A stretch of DNA of 64,000 nt, from the NCBI RefSeq assembly GCF_002806975.1, contig NZ_NIHD01000003.1:434001-498000 (forward strand), in the 5' to 3' direction. The position numbers and the translations under genes are program-made. Below the pieces are notes generated by a model. It was not told the DNA's origin. It searched no databases and saw only the letters and a list, made by a program, of their open reading frames with translations. Source of the stretch: Marinobacter aromaticivorans. Lineage in GTDB: Bacteria; Pseudomonadota; Gammaproteobacteria; Pseudomonadales; Oleiphilaceae. Of the stretch, positions 8,513 to 18,221 are shown one piece after another. Numbering within the stretch: the first letter of the stretch is position 1; each line of letters opens with the position of its first letter.

Positions 8513-8818
8513 ATGAGACTTGCAAAAGTAATTGGCCAAGTCGTTGCTACTGTCCGCAGCGACCGTCTGGGGATGGATAAGCTGGCCTTGGTTAAGTTTA
8601 TCGATCAGGACGGAAAGGAAGAAAGCTCAGTTTTGGTGGCAGCTGACCGGCTGGGCGCGGGGGAAGGTGAATGGGTACTGGTGGTTAGTGGCAGCTCCGC
8701 CCGGATGTCTGTGGATGGCACCGGCCAGGCACCTGTTGACCTGAGCATCGTGGGTATCATCGATGAAGTTACCAGTGGCTCGAAAACCTGGTTTCAGAAG
8801 TACCAGAGAAACTATTAG
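8513..8818 (+). CDS. eutN: Microcompartment vertex protein EutN
   Basis: 101 residues of the EutN/CcmL family (E. coli 95): LAKVIGQVVATVR at the N-terminus, GAGEGEWVLVVSGSSAR in the middle and DLSIVGIIDEV near the end. This family forms pentamers that cap the vertices of the shell. It sits between eutM copy 2 and eutE, the normal place. Confidence 0.95.
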   Translation: MRLAKVIGQVVATVRSDRLGMDKLALVKFIDQDGKEESSVLVAADRLGAGEGEWVLVVSGSSARMSVDGTGQAPVDLSIVGIIDEVTSGSKTWFQKYQRNY

Positions 8819-8874
8819 GCCACTTTTTGGGGTTGCCACAGGTAACAACAGGGCAGCCAGAGGGGAGACTGGAT

Positions 8875-10272
8875 ATGCAGATGGATGCACAGCAGATTGA
8901 GTCCATCGTCCGCCGCGTTATCGAGCAGTTGCACGCTCCGCAGCGCGACGGTGAAAGTTACGGTGTTTTCAAGACCCTTGATGATGCCGTGGCGGCGGCT
9001 CAGGCCGCCCATAAAAAGCTGAGATCGATGGCGCAGAGAGAAGCGATCATCAAGGCTATCCGGCGCAGCGGGGGGGAGCACATACGGGAACTGTCCGAGC
9101 TTGCGGTGCAGGAGACAGGGTTCGGCCGGGTAGACGACAAAATACGCAAACACCAACTGGTTCTGGATAAAACACCGGGTATTGAAGCCGTAGTGCCTAT
9201 GGCGGTTACCGGTGATCACGGGCTGTCACTGGTTGAGAACGCCCCCTGGGGTGCAATTGCCTCCGTTACGCCCTCAACCAACCCGTCTGCAACCATCCTG
9301 AATAACGCGATCAGCATGATCGCGGGCGGTAATTCGGTGGTGTTTTCACCGCACCCCGCAGCCAAGGCGGTCTCCCAGCGCACGATTCAGTTGATTAATC
9401 GCGCCTCTGTAAGCGCGGGCGGGCCTGCCAATCTCGTAACCTGTGTGGAAGATCCCACGATTGAGGCAGCCACACGGTTATTCAGCTTCCCCGGCATCAA
9501 TCTGCTTACCATTACTGGCGGCGAGGCGGTGGTGAACGCCGCCCGAAAAGTCACCGACAAGCGCCTGATTGCTGCGGGCCCGGGTAATCCACCCGTGGTG
9601 GTGGATGAAACGGCTGATATTGAACGCGCTGCCATCAGTATCGTGCAGGGTGCCTCGTTTGATAACAACATCGTTTGCGTCGATGAAAAAGAGATTGTCG
9701 CCGTAGAGTCGATTGCTACGAAACTGAAGGAGTCCATGTGCCGGCACGGTGCGGCGGAGATCAGTGCCGATCAGGCGGATGCAGTCGCCAGGCTTGTACT
9801 CGCGGGTTACCCGGGCCCGAATCCGCGCCCCAAACCGGAGTGGGTGGGGCGCGACGCAGAAAAAATCGCGGCCGCAGCAGGCTTCAGTGTCCCCGCAGGA
9901 ACACGGCTGCTTGTTACAGAGACAGCACGGGATCACGCTTTTGCTACCACCGAGATGATGCTCCCGGTTATATCGCTGATCCGCGTCAAAGATGCAGACC
10001 AGGCGATCGACTGGGCAGTAGAGCTGGAAGCCGGCAACCGTCACACCGCGGCCATGCATTCCCGCAATATCGACAACCTCTCCCGCATGGCGCTGGAAAT
10101 CAACTGCAGCCTGTTTGTAAAAAATGGCCCCTGCCTCGCCGGGCTGGGGGCAGGGGGAGAGGGCTGGACATCCATGACGATATCAACTCCCACCGGCGAA
10201 GGTGTAACCAACGCCAGCACCTTTGTGCGCAAACGGCGTTGCACTCTGGTGGATTCGTTCCGGATTGTGTGA
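8875..10272 (+). CDS. eutE: Acetaldehyde dehydrogenase (CoA-acylating) EutE
   Basis: 465 residues (E. coli 467). Oxidises acetaldehyde with NAD+ and CoA to acetyl-CoA in the microcompartment lumen. Aldehyde dehydrogenase fold with NAPWGAIASVTPSTNP, TGGEAVV and the catalytic cysteine in SFDNNIVC. The N-terminus (MDAQQIESIVRRVIEQL) is an amphipathic helix resembling known encapsulation peptides and the one on EutC here. Start: ATG 8875, with AGGGGAG 7 bases upstream; the in-frame extension to 8827 has no homology. Confidence 0.96.
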   Translation: MQMDAQQIESIVRRVIEQLHAPQRDGESYGVFKTLDDAVAAAQAAHKKLRSMAQREAIIKAIRRSGGEHIRELSELAVQETGFGRVDDKIRKHQLVLDKTPGIEAVVPMAVTGDHGLSLVENAPWGAIASVTPSTNPSATILNNAISMIAGGNSVVFSPHPAAKAVSQRTIQLINRASVSAGGPANLVTCVEDPTIEAATRLFSFPGINLLTITGGEAVVNAARKVTDKRLIAAGPGNPPVVVDETADIERAAISIVQGASFDNNIVCVDEKEIVAVESIATKLKESMCRHGAAEISADQADAVARLVLAGYPGPNPRPKPEWVGRDAEKIAAAAGFSVPAGTRLLVTETARDHAFATTEMMLPVISLIRVKDADQAIDWAVELEAGNRHTAAMHSRNIDNLSRMALEINCSLFVKNGPCLAGLGAGGEGWTSMTISTPTGEGVTNASTFVRKRRCTLVDSFRIV

Positions 10273-10284
10273 AAGGAGAGCGTA

Positions 10285-11130
10285 ATGAGCAGGACAATGG
10301 CCGAGGTCAACCGATTACTGAAGAAGACTGCCGGCCTGATTAACAAGGATACCGAGGCGCCTTTTCAGGGGGAGTTCAGAGTGGGCGTGGATCTGGGCAC
10401 CGCTGATATTCAGACCATTGTACTGGATGCAGCCGGTAACCCTCTGGCCGGCTACATGGACTGGGCCAATGTTGTTCGTGACGGGGTAGTGGTGGATTTC
10501 TTTGGCGCCAGCCAGATCGTCCGGGAACAGATCAGGCGGGCGGGCGCCAGGCTGGGTATTTCCATAGAGCGGGTTACCACGTCTTTTCCGCCCGGTACCG
10601 ATTCACGTATTTCGACCAACGTTATTGAAGCCGCTGGCCTGGAAGTGGCCGGCGTTATTGATGAGCCAAGCAGTGTTGCCCAGCTTCTGCAACTCGACCA
10701 CGCAGCGGTGGTCGATATTGGTGGTGGAACCACAGGCACCGCCATTATAGAGCAGGGCCGGGTTGTATGCTCAAGGGATGACGCTACGGGAGGGCGGCAT
10801 ATCACGCTGGCGCTGGCCGGGCACTTCGGTATGCCCTATGAAGAAGCCGAAGAGATGAAACGCACCAGCAAAGATCTCGCTTTATGCCGGCTGGCGTCGC
10901 CGGTGATTGCGAAGATGGCAGATATCGTTCATGGCCATATTGCAGGCCATGAGGTGCCGGCCATCTATCTCACTGGTGGTTCCTGCGCGCTTCCCGGGTT
11001 TCTTGAGGTTTTTGCAGCAGAGTTTCCCGGTATTGACATTGTGATGCCATCACATCCTCTGTACCTCACGCCCCTCGCCATAGCTACCTATTCGCAGGTT
11101 TCCCAGCCCTGCGAAGAGAGGGTCGGCTGA
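10285..11130 (+). CDS. eutJ: EutJ, actin/Hsp70-like chaperone of the eut operon
   Basis: 281 residues (E. coli 278) with the actin-fold ATPase signatures GVDLGTADIQTIVLD (phosphate 1) and VVDIGGGTTGTAI (phosphate 2), and a C-terminal YLTGGSCALPGF adenosine motif. EutJ is conserved in eut operons and presumed to be a chaperone or reactivation factor; its exact partner is not settled. 12 bases after eutE, 1 base before eutG. Confidence 0.92.
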   Translation: MSRTMAEVNRLLKKTAGLINKDTEAPFQGEFRVGVDLGTADIQTIVLDAAGNPLAGYMDWANVVRDGVVVDFFGASQIVREQIRRAGARLGISIERVTTSFPPGTDSRISTNVIEAAGLEVAGVIDEPSSVAQLLQLDHAAVVDIGGGTTGTAIIEQGRVVCSRDDATGGRHITLALAGHFGMPYEEAEEMKRTSKDLALCRLASPVIAKMADIVHGHIAGHEVPAIYLTGGSCALPGFLEVFAAEFPGIDIVMPSHPLYLTPLAIATYSQVSQPCEERVG

Positions 11131-11131
11131 T

Positions 11132-12379
11132 ATGAAAACCATTGAGCAGTCCCTGGATAATGCGTTGATCGAAAATGTCGTTACCCACACGGTAGACGAA
11201 CTGACGCCACGAGGTCTGTTCAATTTCAATGCACCGCGCCAGACATTGATGGGCGAGGGTGCGATTCTGAGAATTGGCGAGATGCTCCGCCACCTCGGTG
11301 TATCTCATGTGCTGGTGGTGGCCGACCGCGTGGTACATGAAAAAGGTCTGATGCGGAGCATGGAGAGGAGCCTGGAGCGGGCAGGTATCGAATTTACGCT
11401 ATATCCCGGTATTACCCGCGAACCTGATGAAACGGTGGTCGCTACTGCAACAGAGCTCGTGGCTCGCAATCGTGCAGATTTTGTACTGGGTTTTGGTGGC
11501 GGGTCCGCAATCGATGCCGCCAAGGCCATTGCGCTGGCAGGAAGCTGTAAGAGCAGTTTGCAGGAAATGGCAGAGCCAGGATTTTCAGGCCGCCGGACTA
11601 TCGGTTTGGGGGCTGTCCCGACAACTGCGGGCACAGGATCGGAAGTAACCGACATCAGCGTGATCATGTGCGCTGACCGGCAGCACAAATTCGTGATCAA
11701 AGAGGTAGATCTGATGCCGGATCTCGCCATCGTTGATCCTGCCCTGATGCTGAATCTGCCGCCTCTGGTGACCGCGGCCACCGGGATTGATGCACTGACC
11801 CACGCCATTGAAGCCTATGCCGCGCGCAGTTCCCATCCGCTGGCAAAAGCGCTGGCTATCTGTGCGGTGCAGAGCATTGCCGAAGCCTTACCTGTGGTGG
11901 TGGGTAACAGTGGTGATATGGCAGCGCGACTGACCATGGCGACCGCCGCCTATAAAGCGGGTCTCGCCTTCAGTAATTCCGGGCTCGGCCTTGTGCACGC
12001 CATTTCACATCAGATCGGAGCCCGCTACCAGCTCGCCCATGGCATTGCCAATGGGATCCTTCTTCCTTATGTCATGAAATTCAACGCCCTGGTGTGTCAG
12101 CGGCAGTACGCCGCCATAGCCCACATGCTGGGCGTAACTCACTCGGGAATGACAGAACGTGAGCAGTGCATGGCGTCCATTGCGGCAGTCCGGCAACTGC
12201 TTTGTGATATTGGCTTGCCCGGAAGCCTTGCGGGAACCAGCATCCACAGGGATGACTTTGCTGACATCGCAACCGGTGCCCTGGCGGATGTGTGCATCCG
12301 GGACAACCCAAGAGACGTTACCCAAACGGACATAGTGCAACTACTTGAAGAGGCTTGCAGTACCAAAGAAAAAAATTGA
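11132..12379 (+). CDS. eutG: Iron-dependent alcohol dehydrogenase EutG
   Basis: 415 residues of the class III (Fe) alcohol dehydrogenases. Reduces acetaldehyde to ethanol and regenerates NAD+ for EutE. Seen are the nucleotide-binding GFGGGSAIDAAKA, the PTTAGTGSEVT segment, and the metal-ligand region DALTHAIEAY with LVHAISHQIGARYQLAHG. About 20 residues longer than E. coli EutG at the N-terminus; this extension (ALIENVVTHTVDEL) looks like the EutC/EutE cargo helix. ATG 11132 follows the eutJ stop directly. Confidence 0.93.
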   Translation: MKTIEQSLDNALIENVVTHTVDELTPRGLFNFNAPRQTLMGEGAILRIGEMLRHLGVSHVLVVADRVVHEKGLMRSMERSLERAGIEFTLYPGITREPDETVVATATELVARNRADFVLGFGGGSAIDAAKAIALAGSCKSSLQEMAEPGFSGRRTIGLGAVPTTAGTGSEVTDISVIMCADRQHKFVIKEVDLMPDLAIVDPALMLNLPPLVTAATGIDALTHAIEAYAARSSHPLAKALAICAVQSIAEALPVVVGNSGDMAARLTMATAAYKAGLAFSNSGLGLVHAISHQIGARYQLAHGIANGILLPYVMKFNALVCQRQYAAIAHMLGVTHSGMTEREQCMASIAAVRQLLCDIGLPGSLAGTSIHRDDFADIATGALADVCIRDNPRDVTQTDIVQLLEEACSTKEKN

Positions 12380-12412
12380 ACCAACCCTGTGCTCGAAGGC
12401 GGAGAAACGGTT

Positions 12413-13711
12413 ATGGAAATGCTAAACCAGATTATTCTTTACATCATGATGACCTTCATGGTTATCGGTGCCCTGGATCGTATATTCATGCAATTCGGTG
12501 GCTCAGAACCGGTGCTCGGCAAACTGGGGCTTCGCGGGGTAGGGCGGTCGATAACCGGCGCCGGTAACGAATTCGAAGAAGGCTTTCAGGCCATGGGGGC
12601 ACTTGCCCTGGCGATGGTCGGTATTATCGCCATGGCGCCGGTACTGGCCAAAATACTGTCGCCCATCGTGGTACCTATCTATACCTTCCTGGGCGCGGAT
12701 CCCGCCATGTTCGCAACCACGCTTCTGGCCAACGATATGGGTGGTTACTTCCTGGCGAAGGAAATGGCCACGGCCGCTGATGGCACCATCAACTACGGTG
12801 CCTGGATGTACGCGGGCCTGATTCTGGGCGCCATGATGGGCCCGACCATTGTATTCACCATCCCCGTTGCCGTCGGCATCATCAAGGAACAGGATCGTCC
12901 CTATCTTGCCTCCGGTGTGCTTGCAGGTATTGTGACTATTCCACTGGGCTGTATTGCAGGCGGCTTTGCGGCCATGGCTTCCACGGTTCTGATACCCGGT
13001 ACGAATGAGGCGATACAGTTCAACCTGCCACTGATTTTCATGAACCTGATACCGGTGATTATCGTGTCTGCGCTTATTGCTGCCGGCCTTTGGTTTATGC
13101 CCGAAAAGATGATCGGTGGTTTTTCAATTTTTTCAAAGTTCCTGGTGGCGTTTATCACCATTGGCCTTGCAGCTGCGGTGCTGAAAACCACACTGGGCAT
13201 AACCCTGATCCCCGGTATGGACCCGATTTTCATGACCGAGGGTGATGAGCCGGGTGTTGATATGCGGGCCATAGAGGTCATTGGCTCCATCGCGATCATC
13301 CTGTTGGGTGCCTATCCGATGGTGCTGTTGTTGACCCGCTGGTTTGAAAAGCCCTTGTTGAAGATGGGTGGTGTGCTGAATGTAAACCCGACAGCCGCTA
13401 CCGGCCTGATCGCAACCCTGGCCAACAACATTCCCATGTTCCAGGTAATGAAGGATATGGACAGCCGCGGCAAGATTCTTTGCTCTGCTTTTGCTGTGAG
13501 CGCTGCATTTACCTTTGGGGACCACCTTGGCTTTACTGCTGCCAACAAGCCGGACATGATCATGGCGGTTATCATCGGCAAGCTTGTCGGTGGTATCACC
13601 GCGGTTATGTTCGCCATGCTGCTCGCCAACCGGATGATTGCGTCTATCGAAAAGCACGGTAAGCCGGGGCCGGACCTGTCCACTTCAGAGGTGGCGGAAG
13701 AGAAACTGTGA
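12413..13711 (+). CDS. eutH: Ethanolamine permease EutH
   Basis: 432 residues, highly hydrophobic, about 10-11 membrane helices, matching enteric EutH (408) through segments such as EFEEGFQAMGALALAMVG, LLANDMGGYFLAKE and ATLANNIPMFQVMKDMDSRG. Inner-membrane uptake of ethanolamine, needed mainly when diffusion is limiting. Start ATG 12413 with GGAG 8 bases upstream; the in-frame codon at 12389 is not preceded by a ribosome site. Overlaps the eutA GTG start by 4 bases. Confidence 0.94.
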   Translation: MEMLNQIILYIMMTFMVIGALDRIFMQFGGSEPVLGKLGLRGVGRSITGAGNEFEEGFQAMGALALAMVGIIAMAPVLAKILSPIVVPIYTFLGADPAMFATTLLANDMGGYFLAKEMATAADGTINYGAWMYAGLILGAMMGPTIVFTIPVAVGIIKEQDRPYLASGVLAGIVTIPLGCIAGGFAAMASTVLIPGTNEAIQFNLPLIFMNLIPVIIVSALIAAGLWFMPEKMIGGFSIFSKFLVAFITIGLAAAVLKTTLGITLIPGMDPIFMTEGDEPGVDMRAIEVIGSIAIILLGAYPMVLLLTRWFEKPLLKMGGVLNVNPTAATGLIATLANNIPMFQVMKDMDSRGKILCSAFAVSAAFTFGDHLGFTAANKPDMIMAVIIGKLVGGITAVMFAMLLANRMIASIEKHGKPGPDLSTSEVAEEKL

Positions 13712-15141
13712 ACAGAAAAACCGTACACAGTGTCGGTATCGATATCGGCACCACCACAACCCAGGTGATCTTTTCCCGGCTCACCATGGTTAACCGGGCG
13801 CCTGTAACCCAGGTGCCCCGGTATGAGTTTGTGGAACGGGATATTTTCTACCAGAGCCCGGTCAGCCCCACACCCCTGCAGGAGGATGGCACAGTGGATG
13901 TGGCCATGCTGCAGCGGTTTATCGACGACCAGTTTGCTGCAGCCGACGTCAAGCTGAGCGACATTGAAACCGGCGCCATCATCATTACCGGCGAAACATC
14001 CAAGGTTAAAAACGCCAGGGATACCGTGATGGGGCTGGCCGACCGCCTGGGTGACTTCGTGGTGGCCACTGCCGGGCCGAATCTGGAATCGGTAATTGCA
14101 GGCAAGGGCAGTGGTGCCGGTGAATACTCCAAACGCAACCACGCCCGGGTACTGAATATTGATATTGGCGGTGGCACCAGCAATTACGTGGTGTTTCACA
14201 GCGGTCATGTGGAGGATACCGCATGCATCAATATTGGCGGCAACCTTGTTAAAACCGACCGCTCCGGCAAAGTCACGGTTATCCGGGAGCCAGCCAGGCA
14301 GGTTATCGAGTACATGTTTCGGGAAGCGCTACCTGCTTCCCGGCTCAGCATTGATCATCTCAGAAAGATCGCCAACTGCATGGCCCAATTGATTGTGGAT
14401 GAAATTGTCGGCAACCGCTCCGTTTTGGGGGACAAGCTGATGATGACGCCAAACCTGAAGGGCCCGGGCGAGTTTGACGCGGTCTTTATCAGTGGTGGTG
14501 TGGGCAACAGCTATTATCGCCTGCGTAAGGAAGAGCTGGATCCTTTTCTGTGGCAGGACATGGGCGTGCTGCTGGCCGGAGCGCTGTTAAAGCACCCGAC
14601 CCTGGCGGCGATGAATGTGCGTGAGCCTGTGCAAACCCAGCAGGCCACTGTGATTGGCGCCGGGGCTTATTCCATGTCGCTGTCCGGAAGCTCCATCTGG
14701 CTCAATCCCGAAGCCTTACCCATGCGCAACATACCCGTGGTGGAGCCGGACGTTGACTGGGAAAAAACGGATCAGCCACCGCTTTGCGATCTGATTGTTG
14801 AAGCCGCAAAGCGAATGGACCTGAATCTGCGCGAGGATCAGTACGCGGTCTCACTGGGCGGCAGTATGCCCATGAGCTACCGGGTTGTGAATCACAGCGC
14901 GAGGGAAATTGCGCAGTATTACCAACAGCACGGCAACAGCCGTGCACCTGTGATTATCGTTACCGAAAATGATCTGGGCAAGGTACTGGGCATGGAGTTG
15001 CAGCCCCTGATCGAGCCCCAGAAGCTTTTGGTGATTGATGAAGTGCGTGCCGTTGCCGGTGACTATATTGATATCGGCGAAAGCTTTTTTGGCGGGGAAG
15101 TTGTGCCATTAACCATCAAATCGCTGGCATTTCCTGCATAG
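13708..15141 (+). CDS. eutA: EutA, ethanolamine ammonia-lyase reactivating factor
   Basis: 477 residues (E. coli 467). Actin-like ATPase with GIDIGTTTTQVIFSRL and NIDIGGGTSNYVVF phosphate loops, and IFISGGVGNSYY-type adenosine motif. Releases inactivated cobalamin from EutBC in an ATP-dependent exchange. Starts with GTG in an overlap with the eutH stop codon, implying translational coupling. Confidence 0.94.
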   Translation: MNRKTVHSVGIDIGTTTTQVIFSRLTMVNRAPVTQVPRYEFVERDIFYQSPVSPTPLQEDGTVDVAMLQRFIDDQFAAADVKLSDIETGAIIITGETSKVKNARDTVMGLADRLGDFVVATAGPNLESVIAGKGSGAGEYSKRNHARVLNIDIGGGTSNYVVFHSGHVEDTACINIGGNLVKTDRSGKVTVIREPARQVIEYMFREALPASRLSIDHLRKIANCMAQLIVDEIVGNRSVLGDKLMMTPNLKGPGEFDAVFISGGVGNSYYRLRKEELDPFLWQDMGVLLAGALLKHPTLAAMNVREPVQTQQATVIGAGAYSMSLSGSSIWLNPEALPMRNIPVVEPDVDWEKTDQPPLCDLIVEAAKRMDLNLREDQYAVSLGGSMPMSYRVVNHSAREIAQYYQQHGNSRAPVIIVTENDLGKVLGMELQPLIEPQKLLVIDEVRAVAGDYIDIGESFFGGEVVPLTIKSLAFPA

Positions 15142-15155
15142 AGGGGAGGTTTTCC

Positions 15156-16520
15156 ATGAACTTGAAAACAACATTGTTCGGACAGGTATACCAGTTCCGA
15201 GACGTAAAAGATGTGCTTGCAAAAGCCAACGAGCTTCGCTCCGGTGATGTGCTGGCCGGCGTTGCTGCAGAAAGCGCCCAGGAGCGTGTGGCCGCAAAAC
15301 AGGTATTGAGCGAAATGCGCCTCGAAACCTTGCGGGAAAATCCGATTGTTCCCTACGAGGAGGATGCCGTAACCCGGGTTATTCAGGATGGGATCAACAG
15401 AGCGTCCTACGACGATATCAAACACTGGACTGTCAGTGAACTAAGGGAGTACATATTGTCTGATGTGCCCACCCGGGAAGACTATGAACGGCTGCGCAAG
15501 GGTTTGACAGCCGAAATGGTCGCTGCCGTGTGCAAGATATGTTCGAACGGCGATCTTATGGTAGGCGCCAAGAAGCTCTACGTGATTTCCAAAGCAAACT
15601 GCACCATTGGCACCCCCGGAACCTTCTCCGCCCGTTTGCAGCCAAACGATACCCGGGATGATATTGACAGCATAATGGTGCAGGTATACGAGGGGCTGAC
15701 CTATGGCTGTGGTGATGCGGTCATTGGCGTCAACCCGGTTACCGAGTCGGTAGAGAACACGCTGCGCATTCTCAATGCGATCAAGGAAACCACCGACAAA
15801 TGGAACATTCCAACACAGGGTTGTGTGCTTGCCCATATATCCAACCAGATGGCGGCCCTTGAGAAGGGCGCCCCCGGAGGCTTGCTGTTCCAGAGCCTGT
15901 CTGGAACAGAAAAGGGTCTCAACGAGTTCGGTGTCACCGTGGAACTGCTGGACGAAGCCTATGAAATGGGCAAGCATTACTGCAAGCTGGCCGGTTCCAA
16001 TATGATGTATTTTGAAACCGGTCAGGGCACGGCGTTATCCGCCAACGCTCACCATGGCGCGGACCAGCTGACCATTGAAGCCCGCAACTATGGCCTGGCG
16101 CGACGCTACAAGCCGCACATGGTAAACACGGTCGTTGGCTTTATCGGGCCGGAATATCTGTTTAATCATCAGCAAATAACCCGGGCAGCGCTGGAGGACC
16201 ATTTCATGGGCAAGCTGACCGGCATCTCCATGGGCTGTGACGCCTGTTACACCAACCATGCGGAAACCGACCAGAACTCCAATGAAAACCTGATTGCTTT
16301 GTTGGCGGCCGCAGGCTGTAACTTCACCATGTCCTTACCCCTGGGTGATGACATCATGCTGAATTACCAGACTACCAGCTATCACGACGTCGCTACCGCC
16401 CGCCAGCTTCTGGGCTACCGTCCCGCTCCCGAGTTCGAGGCCTGGATGGAAACCATGGGGCTGATGGAAAACGGCAAGCTCACCGCCCGTGCGGGCGACC
16501 CATCCATCTTCTTTGATTGA
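15156..16520 (+). CDS. eutB: Ethanolamine ammonia-lyase heavy chain EutB
   Basis: 454 residues, the same size as the enteric large subunit (453). TIM-barrel AdoCbl enzyme that turns ethanolamine into acetaldehyde and ammonia together with EutC. Very well conserved, for example [25 protein letters not shown]-type [18 protein letters not shown] and [28 protein letters not shown] ribosome site upstream. EutC follows after 10 bases. Confidence 0.98.
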   Translation: MNLKTTLFGQVYQFRDVKDVLAKANELRSGDVLAGVAAESAQERVAAKQVLSEMRLETLRENPIVPYEEDAVTRVIQDGINRASYDDIKHWTVSELREYILSDVPTREDYERLRKGLTAEMVAAVCKICSNGDLMVGAKKLYVISKANCTIGTPGTFSARLQPNDTRDDIDSIMVQVYEGLTYGCGDAVIGVNPVTESVENTLRILNAIKETTDKWNIPTQGCVLAHISNQMAALEKGAPGGLLFQSLSGTEKGLNEFGVTVELLDEAYEMGKHYCKLAGSNMMYFETGQGTALSANAHHGADQLTIEARNYGLARRYKPHMVNTVVGFIGPEYLFNHQQITRAALEDHFMGKLTGISMGCDACYTNHAETDQNSNENLIALLAAAGCNFTMSLPLGDDIMLNYQTTSYHDVATARQLLGYRPAPEFEAWMETMGLMENGKLTARAGDPSIFFD

Positions 16521-16530
16521 GGTGATAACC

Positions 16531-17475
16531 ATGGATGAGCAAACAATTCAGAGTATCGTCAATTCAGTGTTGCGGGAGCTGGGTGAACAGAATGTTCCGA
16601 CAGGGCAAGTGACACGTGTACAGCCCCAGAACAGCGGGTCTTCGCAAAACAATCCACCCGCCTACAAGCCCACAGAAAGTGCCGGCAGGCAGTCTGCATC
16701 GAAAGACCAGGGAGCCGGGCTTGAGGATCTTAGCCTGGATAAATTCGTGCACTGGAATGGCATCGAAAATGCCCATAACGAATCCGTAAACAGCGAAATG
16801 GTCAAACAGACAGCGGCCCGGGTGTGTCAGGGACGCGCAGGCCCAAGGCCGCGCACGCGGTCGCTGCTGCGCTTTCTCGCGGACCACTCCCGTTCCAAGG
16901 ACACAGTGGTCAAGGAAGTCACACCAGAGTGGCTTGAAAAGCAGAATCTCTGGGAAGTGCAGACTCGTGTCACAGACAAGAGCGAATATCTCCGGCGCCC
17001 CGACCTTGGCCGCAAGCTTTCCGATGAAGCGAAGAAAATCATTGGCGAGCGCTGCAAGAAATCGCCCCAGGTGCAGGTGGTTATTTCTGACGGGCTAAGT
17101 ACAGACGCTGTCACCAATAACCTTGAGGAAATCATCCCGCCGCTTATGAAGGGGCTGGAGAGCGCGGGCTTTAGCGTTGGTACGCCTTTCTTTTTGCGCT
17201 ATGGTCGGGTGAAAGCCCAGGACGAAATAGGCAGCTTGCTGCAGGCCGAAGCTAATCTTCTGTTGATTGGAGAAAGACCTGGTCTTGGGCAGTCCGAAAG
17301 CCTGAGCTGCTATTGTGTATACAAGCCCACCGAGTCCACAGTGGAATCGGATCGCATGGTTATTTCCAATATCCACAGAGGCGGAACACCGCCAATAGAG
17401 GCGGCAGCAGTGATCGTTGATCTGACGCGCAAAATGCTTGAGCAGAAGGCCAGTGGTTTAGCGCTTAAACGGTGA
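16531..17475 (+). CDS. eutC: Ethanolamine ammonia-lyase light chain EutC
   Basis: 314 residues (E. coli 295). B12-binding small subunit, with [12 protein letters not shown], the [21 protein letters not shown] segment and [16 protein letters not shown]. The first 20 residues ([17 protein letters not shown]) form the amphipathic helix that in Salmonella EutC targets the enzyme to the microcompartment. A variable Ser/Pro/Gln-rich linker follows to about residue 70. Start ATG 16531 with GAGGTGAT just upstream, overlapping the eutB stop; the in-frame extension to 16489 lies inside eutB. Confidence 0.96.
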   Translation: MDEQTIQSIVNSVLRELGEQNVPTGQVTRVQPQNSGSSQNNPPAYKPTESAGRQSASKDQGAGLEDLSLDKFVHWNGIENAHNESVNSEMVKQTAARVCQGRAGPRPRTRSLLRFLADHSRSKDTVVKEVTPEWLEKQNLWEVQTRVTDKSEYLRRPDLGRKLSDEAKKIIGERCKKSPQVQVVISDGLSTDAVTNNLEEIIPPLMKGLESAGFSVGTPFFLRYGRVKAQDEIGSLLQAEANLLLIGERPGLGQSESLSCYCVYKPTESTVESDRMVISNIHRGGTPPIEAAAVIVDLTRKMLEQKASGLALKR

Positions 17476-17550
17476 GGCCCGGCCTCCGGAATTCTTGATC
17501 CGGGAATTCATAGTGGTTTTTCCGGACTAACCTTTTAAAGGAGCAACATC

Positions 17551-18207
17551 ATGGCAGTTCGGGATGAAATCAGAGCATCTGTACTGGCAACTCGCGTCAT
17601 CGCCTCGGTTGATGACGGGATGATGAAACAGTTCAACCTCAAAAAAGAGCAGCGTTGTATCGGTATGATCACCTGCGACAGCGACGATGTTACCTACGTA
17701 GCCCTGGACGAGGCCACCAAGGCAGCCCAGGTGGATGTGGTCTACGCCCGGTCGTTTTACGCCGGCGCGGCCCATTCCTCAGGCCTGTTATCCGGTGAGG
17801 TGATTGGCATCATCGCAGGGCCGGGGCCGGCCGATGTTATCGCGGGTCTCAGGCGCACGCAGGAAGTTATCGAGAACGAAGCCTGTTTTTACTCCGCCAA
17901 TGAAGAAGGCAGCATCGCATACTTTGCCCACCTGGTATCCGCCACAGGCGGCTATCTTTCCAAAGAAGGCGGGTTAAAACGGGGCGATTCAATGGCCTAT
18001 CTGATTGCGCCGCCACTGGAGGCCATGTTCGGTATGGATGCAGCGCTTAAAGCAGCCAGTGTTCAAGTGGCTACCTTCTTTTCCCCGCCTTCTGAAACCA
18101 ACTACGGTGGCGGGTTTCTGACGGGTACCCAGGCAGCTTGCAGAGCAGCATGTGAAGCCTTTGAGGAGGCAGTCCTGGCCGTGGCCAGCAACCCAATCGA
18201 TATCTGA
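17551..18207 (+). CDS. eutL: Microcompartment shell protein EutL (tandem BMC)
   Basis: 218 residues (E. coli 219), a BMC-T protein with two permuted BMC domains forming a pseudohexameric trimer with a gated pore. Conserved segments include SVDDGMMKQFNL-like ASVDDGMMKQFNLKKEQ, VDVVYARSFYAGAAHSSG and SPPSETNYGGGFLTG. Strong AAAGGAG site. The 75-base gap to eutC holds repeated CCGGAATTC / CCGGGAATTC sequences but no clear terminator. Confidence 0.96.
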   Translation: MAVRDEIRASVLATRVIASVDDGMMKQFNLKKEQRCIGMITCDSDDVTYVALDEATKAAQVDVVYARSFYAGAAHSSGLLSGEVIGIIAGPGPADVIAGLRRTQEVIENEACFYSANEEGSIAYFAHLVSATGGYLSKEGGLKRGDSMAYLIAPPLEAMFGMDAALKAASVQVATFFSPPSETNYGGGFLTGTQAACRAACEAFEEAVLAVASNPIDI

Positions 18208-18221
18208 GTGGTTGTCCTGAC

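Noticed and set aside
17476..17550. Terminator between eutC and eutL
   Set aside because: CCGGAATTC-type repeats are present, but no stable stem with a T-run; eutL has a strong ribosome site and the operon continues.
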